From assembly GCA_025084515.1 (NCBI GenBank), contig JAJAGP010000553.1, forward strand, positions 1 to 64,000: a stretch of DNA of 64,000 bases. The letters run 5' to 3'. Made by a program: the position numbers and the translations under genes. Within the stretch, counting starts at the first letter, position 1. Each line of letters begins with the position of its first letter. The notes beneath the pieces were generated by a model. That model saw only the letters and a program-made list of their open reading frames with translations. It had not been told where the DNA came from and searched no databases. Positions 1 to 12,369 of this stretch are shown in pieces. The DNA comes from Ancistrus triradiatus (taxonomy: Eukaryota; Chordata; Actinopteri; Siluriformes; Loricariidae).

Positions 1-629
1 AAGCACATCTGTTCATCAGATTTATAGCCTATTTAAGAAAACTTTGTCCTCTATTGTAGAAACTGTTCACAATTTTTATGATGCTGAATAAACTCACTTT
101 GTGAATTAATGTTACTGCGTCCATCTCATTCTTTTTAAAACTTTCTTATAAGTCATTCAATGCATGAAATCATCAAATATCCTGACTAAAACAAATATCA
201 CACTGTGTTTTATGGAGAAACTGATTTTTTTTCTGCAACTAGTGGTGATGTAGAAGTTCTACATCATTAATACACCTCTTCATTTGCTCGCCATCTTCAG
301 AATTATGGAGAGATATTTTTCTCATCATCTTTAGCCCTTTTCAAGTGTCATTAATTTTACATACAGAGCTGAGCTAATTCAATACTTCACAGTGCTACGG
401 CACTATTTTTTCTGTTCAGACCATATTAATCACAGAAAGGATATGTAAATAAGAAACTTCCAAATATGGCTGTTTGTATGTTTGTAAGTTTATTTATATG
501 TATATGGATTTGGGAATATTGGACTTACTCATGCGATTATAATAAATCATTTTCTGAATGTCATATTCATACATAGTTGTGCAGGATCTACCACCGTGAT
601 GTCATACATACTATCCATTTGGTAACACA
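1..629. other. AT-rich non-coding sequence
   Basis: No open frame, RNA gene or recognisable repeat is visible. The stretch is AT-rich and is best read as part of the large first intron of gsg1l, whose exon 1 lies at 27664-27952 on the minus strand. Confidence 0.5.
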
Positions 630-2057
630 TACACCCAGAAAAACAGCATGCAAAAAAAATGCACTGTTTCTAGCATTTACTTTAACTTGTATTTCATTGC
701 AGACAGTATGAATCCAAGATATTTTGTCTGGTCAACTTAATTTCATTTGTTAACATAAACATCCATTCCTGCAACACATTCCAAACAAAGTTGGGACGGT
801 AAAGCATTCATCATTTTGTAATGTTCCCATTCCTTCTCACAAAACTTACTCAACATTCTGATACAGAGGATACCAAGTGATGAAGTGTTTCAGGTGTTGT
901 TTTGTCCCATTATTTCTACAAACATGTTTTAAGGTATGCAACAATACGGTGTCATTGGCGCATTTTTTGTTTCTAAATTCTTCACACATTCTCTGTTGGG
1001 AAGAGGTCAGGACTGCAGTCAGGCCCGTCTAATAATTGTAGCCTCTTCTTCCGCAGACATGCATTTGTAATGTGTGCAGCATGTGGTTTTGCATTGCCTT
1101 GTTGAAAAATATATGGACATCCCTGGAAAAGATAGCATCTTAAAGGCAGCTTATGTTCATGTTTTCTGCCTTAATGCTGCCATTGCAGAAGTGTAAATAA
1201 CCTTTGCCAAAAGCACTGATACAACCTCATACCATGACAAAGCCTGGCTTTTGGACTTCTTGCTGATAACAGTCTTGATGGTCATTTCCTTCTTTGGTCC
1301 AGAGAACACGGTGTCCATTTCTTCCAAAAACATGTTTCCACTGTGCGATGGTCCATCCCAGATGCTTCCAAGCCCAGGTAAGTTGACACTGCTTCTGGTC
1401 ATGGTTAACATGCAGGCTTCTTTTTTGCACAGTAATGTGCCATTTGTGAATGTAACTACATATTGTAGGGCTTGACAAAGGTTTGTCAAAGAAATCCCTT
1501 GCCCATGTGGCCACATCAGCTATTTATCTCACGGGAGCTCACCGGTCTTCAGCTTATTCTTACACCCTTGCCATTTATGCTCTAAAATTCCTCCAGATTT
1601 CTTGAATTATTTAATGATATTATACACTGTAAAAGGAGAAATATGCACTACAGAGAGAGAAATAATCTCTTTCGATATTTCTTTGAGTAACATTATTTTT
1701 TTAAATTTCAATAACTTTCTCACGTATTTGTTGACAAACTCCTCAGTGACTCAACCTTTCGTTTATATTGTTTTGGACCAAATCATGATTACAATTACAT
1801 GTTGACATCACCTATTTGAAATCACATCTTTATTTAGTATTATTTTTTTTTTTTTTTTTTATGTGTTGCAGGTCTGAAATGCAGGAATACATGTATATTA
1901 ACAAACGAAATTAGGTTGACTAGAGAAAACCTGAAATATCTTGAGTTCATATCTTCATACTGTCAGTAATTAAATAAAAATGTTAAAAACAATGTGTGTT
2001 ATTATATTTCTCCACTCCTTTTCCATACTGTCCCAGCTTTTTCTGATTTGGGGTTGA
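630..2057 (-). mobile_element. Tc1-like transposon, family 1, copy A
   Basis: The right end reads tactgtcccagctttttctg followed by atttggggttga. A decayed version of the inverted end (tacacccagaaaaacagcatg) begins at 630. The inner repeat block (gacagtatgaatccaagat, then aacacattccaaacaaagtt) is shared with the copies at 20011-21417 and 45929-46350. The transposase reads on the minus strand and is broken. About 1.43 kb, close to the length of the other full copy. Teleost Tc1 elements of this type usually have two inverted ends of roughly 200 bp around one intronless transposase gene. This copy is inactive. Confidence 0.85.
1150..1520 (-). pseudogene. Tc1 transposase fragment (copy A)
   Basis: Two overlapping minus-strand frames carry transposase sequence. 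One gives MATWARDFFDKPLS (part of the DNA-binding half), then HLGWTIAQWK and FGRNGHRVLWTK, then CYQQEVQKPGFVMV. The segment that should hold the first catalytic aspartate (a WSDE-type motif between the tryptophan-rich stretch and FGRNG) is missing, so a short deletion removed a metal ligand. The remaining C-terminal half is still recognisable as DNA at 830-1150 but is broken by stops. The protein would have cut and pasted its own element through a DDE catalytic triad; this copy cannot. Confidence 0.75.
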
Positions 2058-2218
2058 CCAGTAAGGGAGTTTTTCCTTGCCACTGTCACCCTAGGCTTGC
2101 TCAATTTGAGATTGGACGTATATATTAGGAGATAATCTAAAACTGCAAAGTTGCTTTGAGACAATGCTCCATTGTAAAAAGCGCCATTAAATAAATCTGG
2201 CTTGACTTGACTTGACAT
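2058..2218 (+). repeat. 3' end of a tailed retroposon (family R), copy 1
   Basis: It starts directly at the end of Tc1 copy A. The segment gttgctttgagacaatgctc, the phrase ttgtaaaaagcgccattaaa and a short tandem tail (gacttgacttgaca) match the repeats at 37988-38422, 44003-44090 (reverse) and 46385-46665 (reverse). A tandem pentamer tail is typical of non-LTR retroposons copied by LINE machinery. Only the 3' part is present here. The exact family name cannot be fixed by eye. Confidence 0.7.
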
Positions 2219-3225
2219 TCTTCTAACACACAGTGGAAACAGTTAAAGGTCATCTCATAACAACAGACACTTGCAATCACAACCATGAATGTCATATATA
2301 ATTCTTCCTAGTACTTTCTATCATGAACAAGAGCTCTATATTTACTTTGATTATTCAATAATTACGTAGTACTATATGGGACAGGAACACTTTGTTGAAA
2401 TGATGACTCGTATATTTACAGCTTGCATTAGACGTTTAGGCCATAGCATGACCTGTCTAACATAACCTTACATTTTAACCATTACCTGCTAATAAAATCA
2501 TCAATTAAAATTAAGCTTTTGATTTAAAATAACATTAAAATGGAAGTCATTATATTTATTCTTAACACTGCCAAATGATTGGGAGGATCATCTCTTTCAG
2601 AGCAGTTATTTTTAAGAATTCATTATGCGTATCTGTAATTTACTGGTGTGCCATTCACTGTGTCCCATCGCACCTCGCATCCAGTGGAATAAACTCCAGA
2701 TTCACCATGATCAGGCAGAAATAAAGTGTTTGCTATATCACTCTGGACAGTTTTCTGTCAGTTCCTGCATATATTTAAGAGTGATGGCCAAATCAACCAT
2801 GTGTAATAATCTGAATATCCTTATTGAAAATTTATTACAGTTTGTAATTTATTTAGTGCTGATTCAATATGTAGATGTTGTGTTTCATATTTGTTATTTC
2901 TGCTTCATGAAGCATAACATATAATGTTTGAAAGGGTGTACTTTGTGCTGTCTGTCTTTGTGTTTCAGTAGAGGCTCTGTAACTGTTACTGTACTGCACT
3001 TTTTTGTGCAATATTTTTTCTGCAGTATTTGAGAACTCTAGTGTGACGGGACCTGAAACACAAATGTAGCAAGACCAGATTGAATTAACTTGTGTTAACC
3101 CGTGGAACTACGGAACTCCAATGCACCCTGCTTATCATCTCTTCCAACATTACTGTGACTATGGAGTGTGGGGAGTCTTCATTGTCTCTCTCAAGACCAA
3201 AAGATTAACTTCAACCATCTGCATA
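2219..3225. other. Unassigned AT-rich sequence
   Basis: No gene or repeat recognised. A 99-codon plus-strand frame at 2625-2924 has no family resemblance and is AT-rich throughout; I treat it as chance. Confidence 0.4.
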
Positions 3226-4763
3226 CAGTGGAGCAAAAAAGTATTTGGTCAGTCACTGATTGTGCAAGTTCTCCTACTTAGAAAGATGAGAGAGGTCTGT
3301 AATTTTCATCATAAGTACAATTCAACTATGAGAGACAAAATGAGAAAAAAAATCCTGGAAATCACATTGTAGGATTTTTAAAGAATTTAATTGTATATCA
3401 TGGTGGAAAATAAGTATTTGGTCACAGACAAACAAGCATGACTTCTGGCTCTCACAGACCTGTAACTTCTTCTTTAAGAAGCTCTTCTGTCCTCCACTCA
3501 TTATCTGTATTAATGGCACCTGTTTGACCTCATTATCTGTATAAAAGACACCTGTCCACAGTCTCAAACAGTCAGACTCCAAACTCAACCATTGCCAAGA
3601 CCATAGAACTGTCAAAGAACACTAGGAAGAAAATTGTAAAATAATAAATGCACCAGGCTGGGAAGAGTGAATCTACAATAGGCAAGCAGATTGGTGTGAA
3701 CAAATCAACTGTGGGAGCAACTGAAAGAAAATGGAAGACATACAAGACCATTGATAATCTCCCTCGATCTGGGGCCCCACACAAGATCTCATCCCATGGG
3801 ATCATGAGATCGGTGAGCAAAAATCCCTACACGGAGGGACCTGATGAATGACCTGCAGAGGGCTGGGACCAAAGTAAAAAGACTACCAACAGTAACACAC
3901 TATGCCGAGAGGGACTCAGATCCTGCAGTGCCAGACGTGTCCCCCTGTTTAAGCCAGTACATGTCCAGGCCTGTCTGAAGTTTGCCAGAGTGCATATGGA
4001 TGATCCAGAAGAGGTTTGGGAGAATATCATGTGGTCAGATGAAACCAAAATAGAACTTTTTGGTAAAAACTGAACTGGAAAAAGAAGAATGCAGAGTTGC
4101 ATCCCAAGAACACCATACCTACTGTGAAACATGGGGGTGAAACCATCATGCTTTGGGGCTGTTTTTCTGCAAAGGGGACAGGACGACTGATTCGTGTTAA
4201 GGGAAGAATGAACGGGGCCATGTATTGTGAGATTTTAAGCCAAAACCTCCTTCCATCAGTGAAAGAATTGAAAACGGAACGTGGCTGGGTCTTCCAGCAT
4301 GACAATGATCCAAAACACACCGCTTGGGCAATGAAGGAGTGGCTCCATAAAAAGCACTTCAAGGTTCTGGAGTGGCCTAGCCAGTCAGTCTCCAGACCTC
4401 AACCCCATAGAACATTTGTGAAGGGAAAAGTCCGTGTTGCCCAGTGACAGCCCCAAAACATCACTGCTCTAGAGGAGATCTGCATGGAGGAATGGGCCAA
4501 AATACCAGCTACAGTATGTGCAAACCTGGTGAAGACTTACAGGAAACGTTTGACCTCTGTCATTGCCAACAAAGGTTATGTTACAAAGGTTAAGTACTGA
4601 GTTGAACTTTTGTTATTGACCAAATACTTATTTTCCACCATAATTTACAATTAAATTCTTTAAAAATCCTACAATGTCATTTCCTGGATTTTTTTTAAAT
4701 AAATTTGTCTCTCATAGAACTTGCACAATCAGTGGCTGACTAAATACTTTTTTTGCCAAACTG
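3226..4763 (+). mobile_element. Tc1-like transposon, family 2, complete but inactive
   Basis: The element is bounded by TA on both sides (3224-3225 and 4764-4765). The left end cagtggagcaaaaaagtatt is matched by the inverted right end aatactttttttgccaaact. Inner repeats also match: tggaaaataagtatttggtc at about 3402 and its inverse near 4620. This is the two-repeat-per-end architecture of many fish Tc1 elements. Length 1538 bp. A TA duplication is the known target signature of the Tc1/mariner superfamily. Confidence 0.93.
3590..4600 (+). pseudogene. Tc1 transposase (family 2), frameshifted
   Basis: Frame one at 3648-3851 gives the N-terminal helix-turn-helix region (STIGKQIGVNKSTVGATERK, then NLPRSGAPHKIS). 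Further on, MWSDETKIELF (about 4029-4061) holds the first catalytic Asp. The frame 4097-4447 contains VFQHDNDPKHTA with the second Asp. A frameshift just upstream displaces PDLNPIEHL, whose Glu or Asp neighbourhood completes the DDE/D triad, into another frame near 4400. The tail EEWAKIPA appears near 4490. All three catalytic motifs exist in the DNA but not in one frame, so the gene is dead. Confidence 0.88.
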
Positions 4764-4765
4764 TA

Positions 4766-7139
4766 TAGTGTCCTGAATTAACTTGAGTTGTCATAATTTA
4801 AGGATCACTCCTCTTCCCAAAGGCTAAAGGGACCCTCTCATCCATCTTCAGCCAGTTCTGGCTCTATTAAGTCTGGCTTTTTAGTTCCATGAAACACATA
4901 CTTTTGGCAATTGGAAACTCAGTGATAATTCTTATAGCAATTTTATGAAGCCTGTAAAATGAGTATTTATGATACATTCTGATAAAAGATTGATGTAGGC
5001 CTACTTGCACTACATAGTGTATGCATGCAATATGTATTGTATATGTATGTTACATTCAGTTATAGGACTCATGAAAGTAATCTAAGTATTTCTATGAAAA
5101 CCTTGCGGTGATTTTGTTTTCAGACAAATAAAATTGAAAACGTGGACATTTTCCACTGGCTGGAACCTTAGCATGGTAATTCGGCCCCGTTCCAAACTCC
5201 ACCTTCAGTTACAGGTATTTAAAACTCTGGACCAGAGGAAGGAGAAACAGTTCGTTCATTCAGAAGTTGAGTTCATGTAGTGCAGTTTAAGAGTTGAGAG
5301 CAACAGGTGTTGAAGATTAAGAAGCACACTGGGCTCTAAGTTAAGCCTCTAGCCCTACTATAAGTTATTTATCTTTCTTTGTTCATCAAGCATTAGTCTA
5401 CCCAAGTCTTGCCTGCATCACACTGTGGATGCTCTGCTGAGTCTGCATGCTGATGAAGACTTGCTGCATACTAGAGGATGTGAAACCATCTTCTATCACT
5501 CCTGCAAACCCACTGCATGCCTTGAAAGGTACCTGACTCTGCGCCCTGTTGATGGAGAGAAATCAGCGCCCATCACCGTACCAGGTTGTCCAGCAAAGCC
5601 TTGACCAACTCAGTCTCTTCAAAAGGTGACTCCTTTGGTTATTAAAATTTCATCAGTAATTTAAAACCAATTGCATTGTAGTATTGCACATGCCTATAAT
5701 CCAAATTAGCGTTCAAACATACGCTGTCAAAATCACCTCAATTACTCATAGTCTGATAGTATTAAAGGCAGCTTATAAGGTTAGATACTCATATTCACAA
5801 AGATTACTGTAGACTCCATGTTGTGGTCATCTGTTCATTATTTCTTCAAGTTATTGCTGTGATTTTGTTTCGTGAATGTAATAAATTCTTCGTACTTTTT
5901 AATTAGAGGGAGTGACTTCCATATTCAATATGGATTAATAGGATGACAGGTAGGTCTCATGGTTAAGTCTGATGTTGAACTGTCTATAAGTACCAAATTA
6001 AACTGGTTCCCTAATAAACCAACCAGTCATAATCTGCTAAACAATGCAATAATAACTCAGACTAAAAAACCAGAAAAAAACAGAAACAAGCATGTTTAAA
6101 ATTCTAACTGGCAGTAAGAAAGTAAAGTAAGCAAGGTAAACCAAAAATCCTCAGGGAAGGACAGTACAAGGGAAGTAACAAACACAAGTCAATGACACAA
6201 AGAAAAAGGAATGCTGGAAGCATGAGTATGCTGCCCAGAAGATTAGAACTGTGCACATTCAGCTCAAAACTCAATTCTTGCAGCTTAACATGCATACGTG
6301 TAAAGCATATTATAGCATAATTAAGGTGTTCAAAAGCCACACAGGGTTGTTCCTGCCTTGGGCCTAGTATTGCTGGCCAGGCCAGGCAATGGCTTTCCTC
6401 CGTCCTGACCAAATGCTGCCACTTTATATGGCAGAAATCTGCCACAGCTGTTAGAACTCTGATTACACATTTAAGTTTCAATTAAGTAAGTATCAATACC
6501 ATGTTACACAAATTCAGCATATCTTCAGTAACCCATCCTATAACTCCAGATATTTCCCAAGACTAACAAAATCATGTACAGCACAGCATGCACTCAAACT
6601 GACACAGAGTTTTGAAAGTCTGATAACCCATGTTATTCCAAGTATGACTTTTGGCTGGATTACGGAATGCTTGACCTTTTCTGTCCTCCCCCTAAGTGTC
6701 CCCATGTTTGATGGTGTTTAGGTTAGGGATCATACCAAATACTAACACATTGTCAAATGTTTTTCACATATTGAACTATTGTTTTCACTCATATTGTTCT
6801 GCTGATTATATGATTTGTAGCCAAAAACACTGTTTTAAATTTGAGAGGGAAAATGCAAAATAGAAGCATTTTCTACTATTAGTTTTGAACTTTTAGCCCC
6901 AACTAAAGATGTCACTGTGGACAGTTGCTGTGTTCTTGTACATTCGATGGCAGTGCCATATTTTTTAATATGTCCAGCCAAGTCACTTATTAAAGTTGTT
7001 TATTTCACTAGCTAGAGACCTATTTCAATATAACTTAGCCTAAGTAATAAAAATTTTGTTTTGTAGCACTTCAGCTCTGTCCTCTAGAATACATTACTTT
7101 GTCATAGACTTGCATATAAATATTGTCTATAGCCCTAAT
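4766..7139. other. Unassigned sequence with weak promoter-like blocks
   Basis: No gene recognised. Two blocks look LTR-like but are unproven. At 5215-5400 a TATA-like tatttaaaactctgg is followed by a purine-rich stretch. At 6360-6440 the minus strand reads gccatataaagtggcagc followed by a more GC-rich run. A 125-codon minus-strand frame (6104-6481) overlaps the second block, is cysteine- and leucine-rich and resembles no protein I know. Confidence 0.35.
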
Positions 7140-7839
7140 AATATGCAAGGAACAATATGCAACTACTAACACTGTAGCATGAGGATGGTCGAAGTAAGCA
7201 CATCGTACACAGAAGCCTTGCTCATGATGTAATATTTATTAAACAGCCAATGCCACAGACATACTTACGAGCCCTGATGAGAGCTATTTACCAGTCAGTG
7301 AGACAGGAAGGCCAACAAACACAGACCAAATCAGCTCAACCCACTCTCAGACACAATTTGCCATCTCACAGTAGATACATCACATACATAGACTCACATA
7401 CAAGGCACAGTAACACACACATGAGCTTTAACTCCCTGCTTGCACGGAATATCCGTGAGCGCATAGTCTCACAGCCTGGCAATTACCCGCCGGTGCAAAT
7501 GTTCATTGTGCGGCACTGGCATGAACCAGCCGCAAGGCCCTGCATGCCATTTCTGCATGGCAACGGACTGTTCATATTTTCCATTTTGCTTGACTACAAG
7601 TGAACCAACCAAACAGACTCATTCAACACAGTTGAACACAGTTACTGCCATGCAGTAACAACGCCACTTATGGAGCATAAACGAGTTCCCAACACAGAAC
7701 ACACGCCCCTACCGAAACAACCAAGAACAGCGAAACAAAAACCGAAAGTGGTAGATCCACCAGCATAGAAGGTGGACTGCTATCGGGCTTGGGCTGAACC
7801 CACGATCTGTGTTGCTCTCTAACGCTCCTCATCAGGCAT

Positions 7840-8140
7840 TCCACAGCGGACTCATTGCAGTGAGATGCACACTCTCTGCTAGTTTGCTCTCCCTGCACTC
7901 ACAGTGAAGATGACCAAGCCTCTTGCATTTCCAACAGATGACATAATTCCTCATCTGGCTGGTCACAGCCCAGACCAAAGCAATATTGCTGCCACCGTCC
8001 TTGTCTTCAGCACAGAATCAAGATGATCAGGACCCAGGATGTGTTTCGCTTGCTTGGCTTCATCCACCACTAACTTCAGCATCGCTGGTGCCACAAGCTG
8101 TACATCCACCACCAGCTCAGAAACTCTCTTTATTCCCAGT
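7840..8140 (-). pseudogene. Retroelement gag remnant with CCHC zinc knuckle
   Basis: The minus strand near 7880-7945 reads CWKCKRLGHLHCEC, which fits the C-x2-C-x4-H-x4-C zinc knuckle of retroelement Gag proteins. Upstream in the same direction (7960-8130) is a stretch without a clear family match that ends close to the knuckle with stops. Downstream frames are closed. Known role of the motif: nucleic-acid binding during packaging of the element RNA. The flank at 7140-7840 holds no recognisable coding sequence. Assignment to an LTR element rather than a LINE ORF1 is inference. Confidence 0.45.
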
Positions 8141-9835
8141 GCATTTATCTACTTTGTGCAGTTCATTTTGGCAGGGGTGACCACAAATGTGGTTACATGT
8201 GAACCAAAATGACACTTCTGATACCACTTGGTATCTAAAAGCTTTATTGGATGGCATTAAAAATGGTGAGCAGGTTTTTTGTATGTTAAGGCTAATTAAA
8301 CCTCCATCCAAGTTAGGAAAATGGGTGGCAGAGAACAGCGCTAATATACTGAGGTAGCACTTTCGATTTACAGTATTTTAATGGACACTTGCAAAAACAT
8401 TATTTAACGTTTTTATTTACATATTTTTTAACAGAAATGAAGAAAAGTGAGGAAAAGATATTTTAAGTAGGTTTTTGACCCTGACAGTAGCATGTCCCTC
8501 CCATCTGAACATCTTTGCTCACAGCTGGGTCAGGCATCACACATGAGTGATTGTGTCTGAGGGAGGAAGGTCGGATGGGGGAGCATCACAGTTCTCTTGA
8601 AATGTACGCCTTTAAGTCTCTAAGTGAAGTACTAGTGCCAAATCCAGAATGTGCATTCTCTTGCACCTTGTGCATCCCAGAATAGGTTCCAGACCATCGC
8701 ACAGCCCAACCAGGATAACTCAGGAGTAAAAAAATGAGAAAGTAAAGTAGCAACTTGACTGAAAATGTATGAAATTAGTTATAATTATATATAATTTTAT
8801 CTGGACTCAGATAATGGACTAAGAGGCGTGAACACAGTGTTGTGAGAATTTTTGCTATATGGAAGACTGAAACCTTGCATGCATGTGTAATACTCAAAAC
8901 TGGAACATGCAGTGGAATTCTCAACTGATGGTGAAATGGTAAACAAACTAATAGTTAAAGTTGTATGTTGCTCTGTTGATATTTCAGAACATAAATTATT
9001 AAGATGTTTAGACCCATAATATAATGTTGTGGTAGGGCATCACTATAAACAATGTTTATAGTAGGTAGTATTGCCTCTGCATAAAGAATATGAGATTCAG
9101 TTTTGGTATGTCCCATTACAATAAGCTTGACAGGGACTACGGTAGCTAATAATCATATTATTTGTTTAGAGTGTGCATTCTGAATGCCAACTCAAGAGAT
9201 TTATGTTTGTTTTATGTTGCTTTTGAGATAATCATAGTAAATGTAAGTAAAAGTAATTATAGCTCTTGGTTAAAAGGTAAATGCTCACATTTTTATTTAG
9301 TTTTAATAATCTATTGTTTATGGTAGAATTTTTGCTCCTGTGCCTGTACTACAGTTACTATAAAAATTATTCACTGACTTGATATCGTGCCTCCTACCCA
9401 TTACAATTCATCCAGCCCTCCCTCCATAATATATGATGTCACGGTTTGTGTTAGATACAGAACTAAACCAGGATACTGTCCCTCTGCTGGTGAATAGAAT
9501 GCCTATGTAAGCTCCAGGTGTGTTTAAGAATGTTAGATTCATTTATTATCCATTTCAATGCTACAGATGATAAAGCTAATGTTAGTTGATGCCATCTTGT
9601 GTGTGTTGCTGAAATGGCCACTGTGTAGCTATGTTAAATACACCAAATAGACAGATAAACAAACTATAAATGAAATGAGAATAGTTTCAATGTACACCTT
9701 TTGATTAAGTGTTGAGGTAATGACCTCCCCTGATCCTTTACCTGACATAAAACACCATATCATAGCTGAGTGAGGAAATTTACCTTTTGTATTTCAGTTT
9801 TAAAATTTTTTCATTATAATGAAACCAGACAAAAC
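8141..9835. other. Mostly unassigned; one SINE fragment
   Basis: Apart from the SINE-body fragment at 8640-8722, nothing is recognisable. The stretch is AT-rich with no long open frames. Confidence 0.4.
8640..8722 (+). repeat. SINE body fragment
   Basis: The phrases accttgtgcatcccagaata, ggttccagacc and accaggataactcagg are a diverged form of a common teleost SINE body. The same body is clearer at 41280-41390, with ttcctgccttgcgcccttgc and atccaggataagtggataag. Confidence 0.6.
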
Positions 9836-10262
9836 TTAACATAACATCTCCTTGCCAATGTAGGTTCGTGATTCATTGCTCACTATCATCCACATTCCAT
9901 GACTGCTTCTCTTTTGTCCACTGTAAGCTTGATTTCTTCTGTTTAGATGCATAAATGCCTTTTGTACATTAAATCCCATTTCATTCAGCTGATTTCTTAC
10001 ATATCTGTCATAAACATTGACTCCTGTTCTGCCCATTTGTTTTTCATATTTGTTTTGTTCAAGGGATATTGCTTTGAGTTTTCCATTCTGTTGCTTTGAC
10101 ATCTTACATTGTCTACCTGTTTTGTTTCCTTTTATAATCTTCAAATTTTGTTTATAGTTGCACCAAACTTTTGACACAGCTCACTGTGACCATCTTTTGA
10201 CACAATTAGTTTTTTTAACTCTTTCCATTGTTTCAATTCACAAATCTCTTGTTGGGGCCATG
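9836..10262 (-). pseudogene. Tc1-like transposase fragment, family 3
   Basis: The start codon region (complement of ctcttgttggggccat at 10246-10261) opens the N-terminal part on the minus strand. Then follows the frame 9836-10177 with VRNQLNEMGFNVQKAF and finally VSNESRTYIGK. The last motif aligns to the first catalytic block of Tc1 transposases (usually SDES), here with Asn in place of the catalytic Asp. The C-terminal half is absent, so this is a truncated, catalytically dead copy. The family differs from all other Tc1 copies in the window by its N-terminal half. Confidence 0.7.
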
Positions 10263-10339
10263 ACTTATTTCAGTCACCTAAGTCCAACATCTCATCCAGC
10301 AAAAGGCTCCCAACAACTACCTACAAACTCTAACGTATA

Positions 10340-11219
10340 ACCCTATTGTTTAAAAACAATGTTCCTCAAAGAAAGGGATTTGCATATTTCTTCCTCTACA
10401 GTGCATAATATCATTAATTGATTAAAGGAATCTGGAGGAATTTCACTGTGTAAAGGGCAAGGGTGCAAGCCTAAACAGAAGACTCATGATCTCTGGTCCC
10501 TCAGATGGCACGGCATCAAAAACAGTCATTCATCCATAGCTGATATAACCACATGGGTAAGGGAGTATTTTGTCAAACCTTTTCCAAGCACTATAATATG
10601 GAGTTACATTCACAAATACCACTTAAAACTTCCCTGTGCAAAAAGAAGCCTTTTGTTAACCATGTCCAGAAGTAGTGGCAACTTCTCTGGACTCACACAG
10701 TGCAAACCTGTATTGTGGCCAGACGAAGCGGTATTCCAGATTTTTTTTAAGAAACGGATGCAATGTTCTCTGGACCACAAAAACAAAGGACCATCCAGGC
10801 TTTTATTAGCAACAAGTCCAAGGGCCAGGGTCTGTCATAGTATGGGGTGAGTCAGTGCCCTTGGCAAAGGTCATTTACACTATTTTGATGTTAGCATTAG
10901 CGCAGAAAGGTAAACTGAGATTTTAGAGCAACATAAGCTGCCTTTTCCAGATATGTCCATGCTTGTTTCAACAAGACAATGCAACACCACATGCTGGACA
11001 CATTACAAAGGCATGACTGTGGACGAAGAGGGTACGGGTACGCCTGCAGTCCTGGCCTGTCCCCAGTAGAGAATGTATGTGAATTAAGTATTTTGAAACA
11101 AAAACAACAAACAAAGTACCGCCTGAAACATGTCATTGCTTGTTATCATCAGTGTCAAAATGTCTTGTATGTGATGCGCAATGGAATGGAATCATTACAA
11201 AGTGATAAATGCTTTACCT
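10340..11219 (+). mobile_element. Tc1-like transposon, family 1, copy C (left part)
   Basis: The segment follows the same order as copies A and E: tttgcatatttcttcctcta, a DNA-binding half, then VLWPDEAVFQ (first Asp, about 10710), FQQDNAT (second Asp, about 10965) and LSPVENV (third acidic residue, about 11060). Stops and frameshifts break it. The 5' inverted end is missing. The element resumes at 13513 after a 2.3-kb foreign insertion: the sequence runs aaatgctttacc at 11208-11219 and continues with tttggaatgtgctgcaagcc at 13522 on. Confidence 0.85.
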
Positions 11220-11379
11220 GTTATGGTTCACCATATTAAAAAGGCAGGCAAACCGTGAAAATAAAAATATAAGGTTTTTAGGACCCAAATGCAGTTAGCT
11301 CCAGTTAACTAGGCTACGCCAACGGCGTATGGGTCCACTCATGCACAAAGCATCGGAAGCCCGAGCAGAGCGTCCACAA

Positions 11380-11670
11380 AGGCGTGCGATGGGAACTCCT
11401 CAGCGCTTCTTAGCACTTACAGGAGAATGGCACAGACGCGGGAAGGCGAAGGCATGCCACCGGGACTCCTCAGCGCTTCTTCGGTGCTTACAGGAGAATG
11501 ACAAGGGACGTGGGGAAGGCGAAGGGCATGCCACGGGGACTCCTCAGCGCTTCTTCAGTGCTTACAGGAGAATGGCATGGACACAGGGAAGGTGAATGCA
11601 TGCCACGGGGACTCCTCAGCGCTTCTTCGGCGCTTACAGGAGAATGACACGGACAAGCAAAAGGCAAAGG
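11380..11670. repeat. Minisatellite, about 72-bp unit, 4 copies
   Basis: The core actcctcagcgcttcttc recurs at 11395, 11465, 11539 and 11611, spacings 70, 74 and 72 bp. Each unit continues cttacaggagaatg and ggcatgcc. The related solo LTR has only one comparable unit near 17805-17850, so the array expanded within this element. Confidence 0.9.
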
Positions 11671-12015
11671 CGTGCAAAAGCCTTTGTGCTACTAAAAACT
11701 CCCCGAGCCTGTCTGACCTGTCTGGCTTAAGCATCTGACGGATAGGCGGGCCCCAATACGGAGGACGAACCTTCAAGGAGGAGCTAAATGGGAGAGTGGA
11801 ACATAACAGCTCTAAGGCATTAAAGGGCTGGAGTTCAGGACTACCCACGAGCGGCTCAATGGTGGAGCTCGGAGCAGGTGGCCCAAGAACAGAGCTTGGC
11901 GCTGGCGGCTCGAACAAAGTGCTACATCTGACCAGGTTAATGAAAAATGTCGGCGCAAGTCGCCTAGCTAGGCAAACAGACACCAGGGACCTTAACACAG
12001 AGGTCAATAAAGGTG

Positions 12016-12366
12016 ACCACGGTACAGGGGTCAGCGGCAATGGCGGCATTGCATAGATCAGCGGTATCAATCACGGTGCTTGGACCCATGCCAAACACCA
12101 TGGTGCAGGGATTGGCATCAACAACCACTGCACAGGGATCAGTGCTGAAGACCATGGCGCAGGGATCGGTGCTAACGACCGGTGTGCAGAGTTCAGTACT
12201 AAAGACCATGGCGCAGGGATCGGCGCTGACGACCAGTGTGCAGAGATTGGTACTGAAGACAGTGGCGCAAGGATGGGCGCTAACTGCCAGTGCGCAGAGT
12301 TTGCTACTAAGGACCATGGCACAGGGATCTGCGTTGACGACCGGTGCGCAGAAGGCTCAGGTACAG
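12016..12366. repeat. Minisatellite, 27-bp unit paired into 54 bp
   Basis: The block accatggcgcagggatcgg recurs at 12097, 12151, 12205, 12259 (variant) and 12313, exactly 54 bp apart. Each 54-mer is two related 27-mers, the second beginning accggtgtgcagag. Being a multiple of three, the array is open on both strands: plus-strand peptides resemble TMAQGSVLT and TGVQSSVLK alternating, and the minus strand reads a proline-rich repeat (APIPAPWSS type). The interval from 12016 to 12097 is 81 bp, or three 27-mers. Confidence 0.92.
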
Positions 12367-12369
12367 AGC

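Noticed and set aside
2625..2924. 99-codon plus-strand frame
   Set aside because: AT-rich, with no resemblance to any protein and no neighbouring exon signals.
6104..6481. 125-codon minus-strand frame
   Set aside because: No start context, no family resemblance and biased composition; likely chance in repeat-like DNA.
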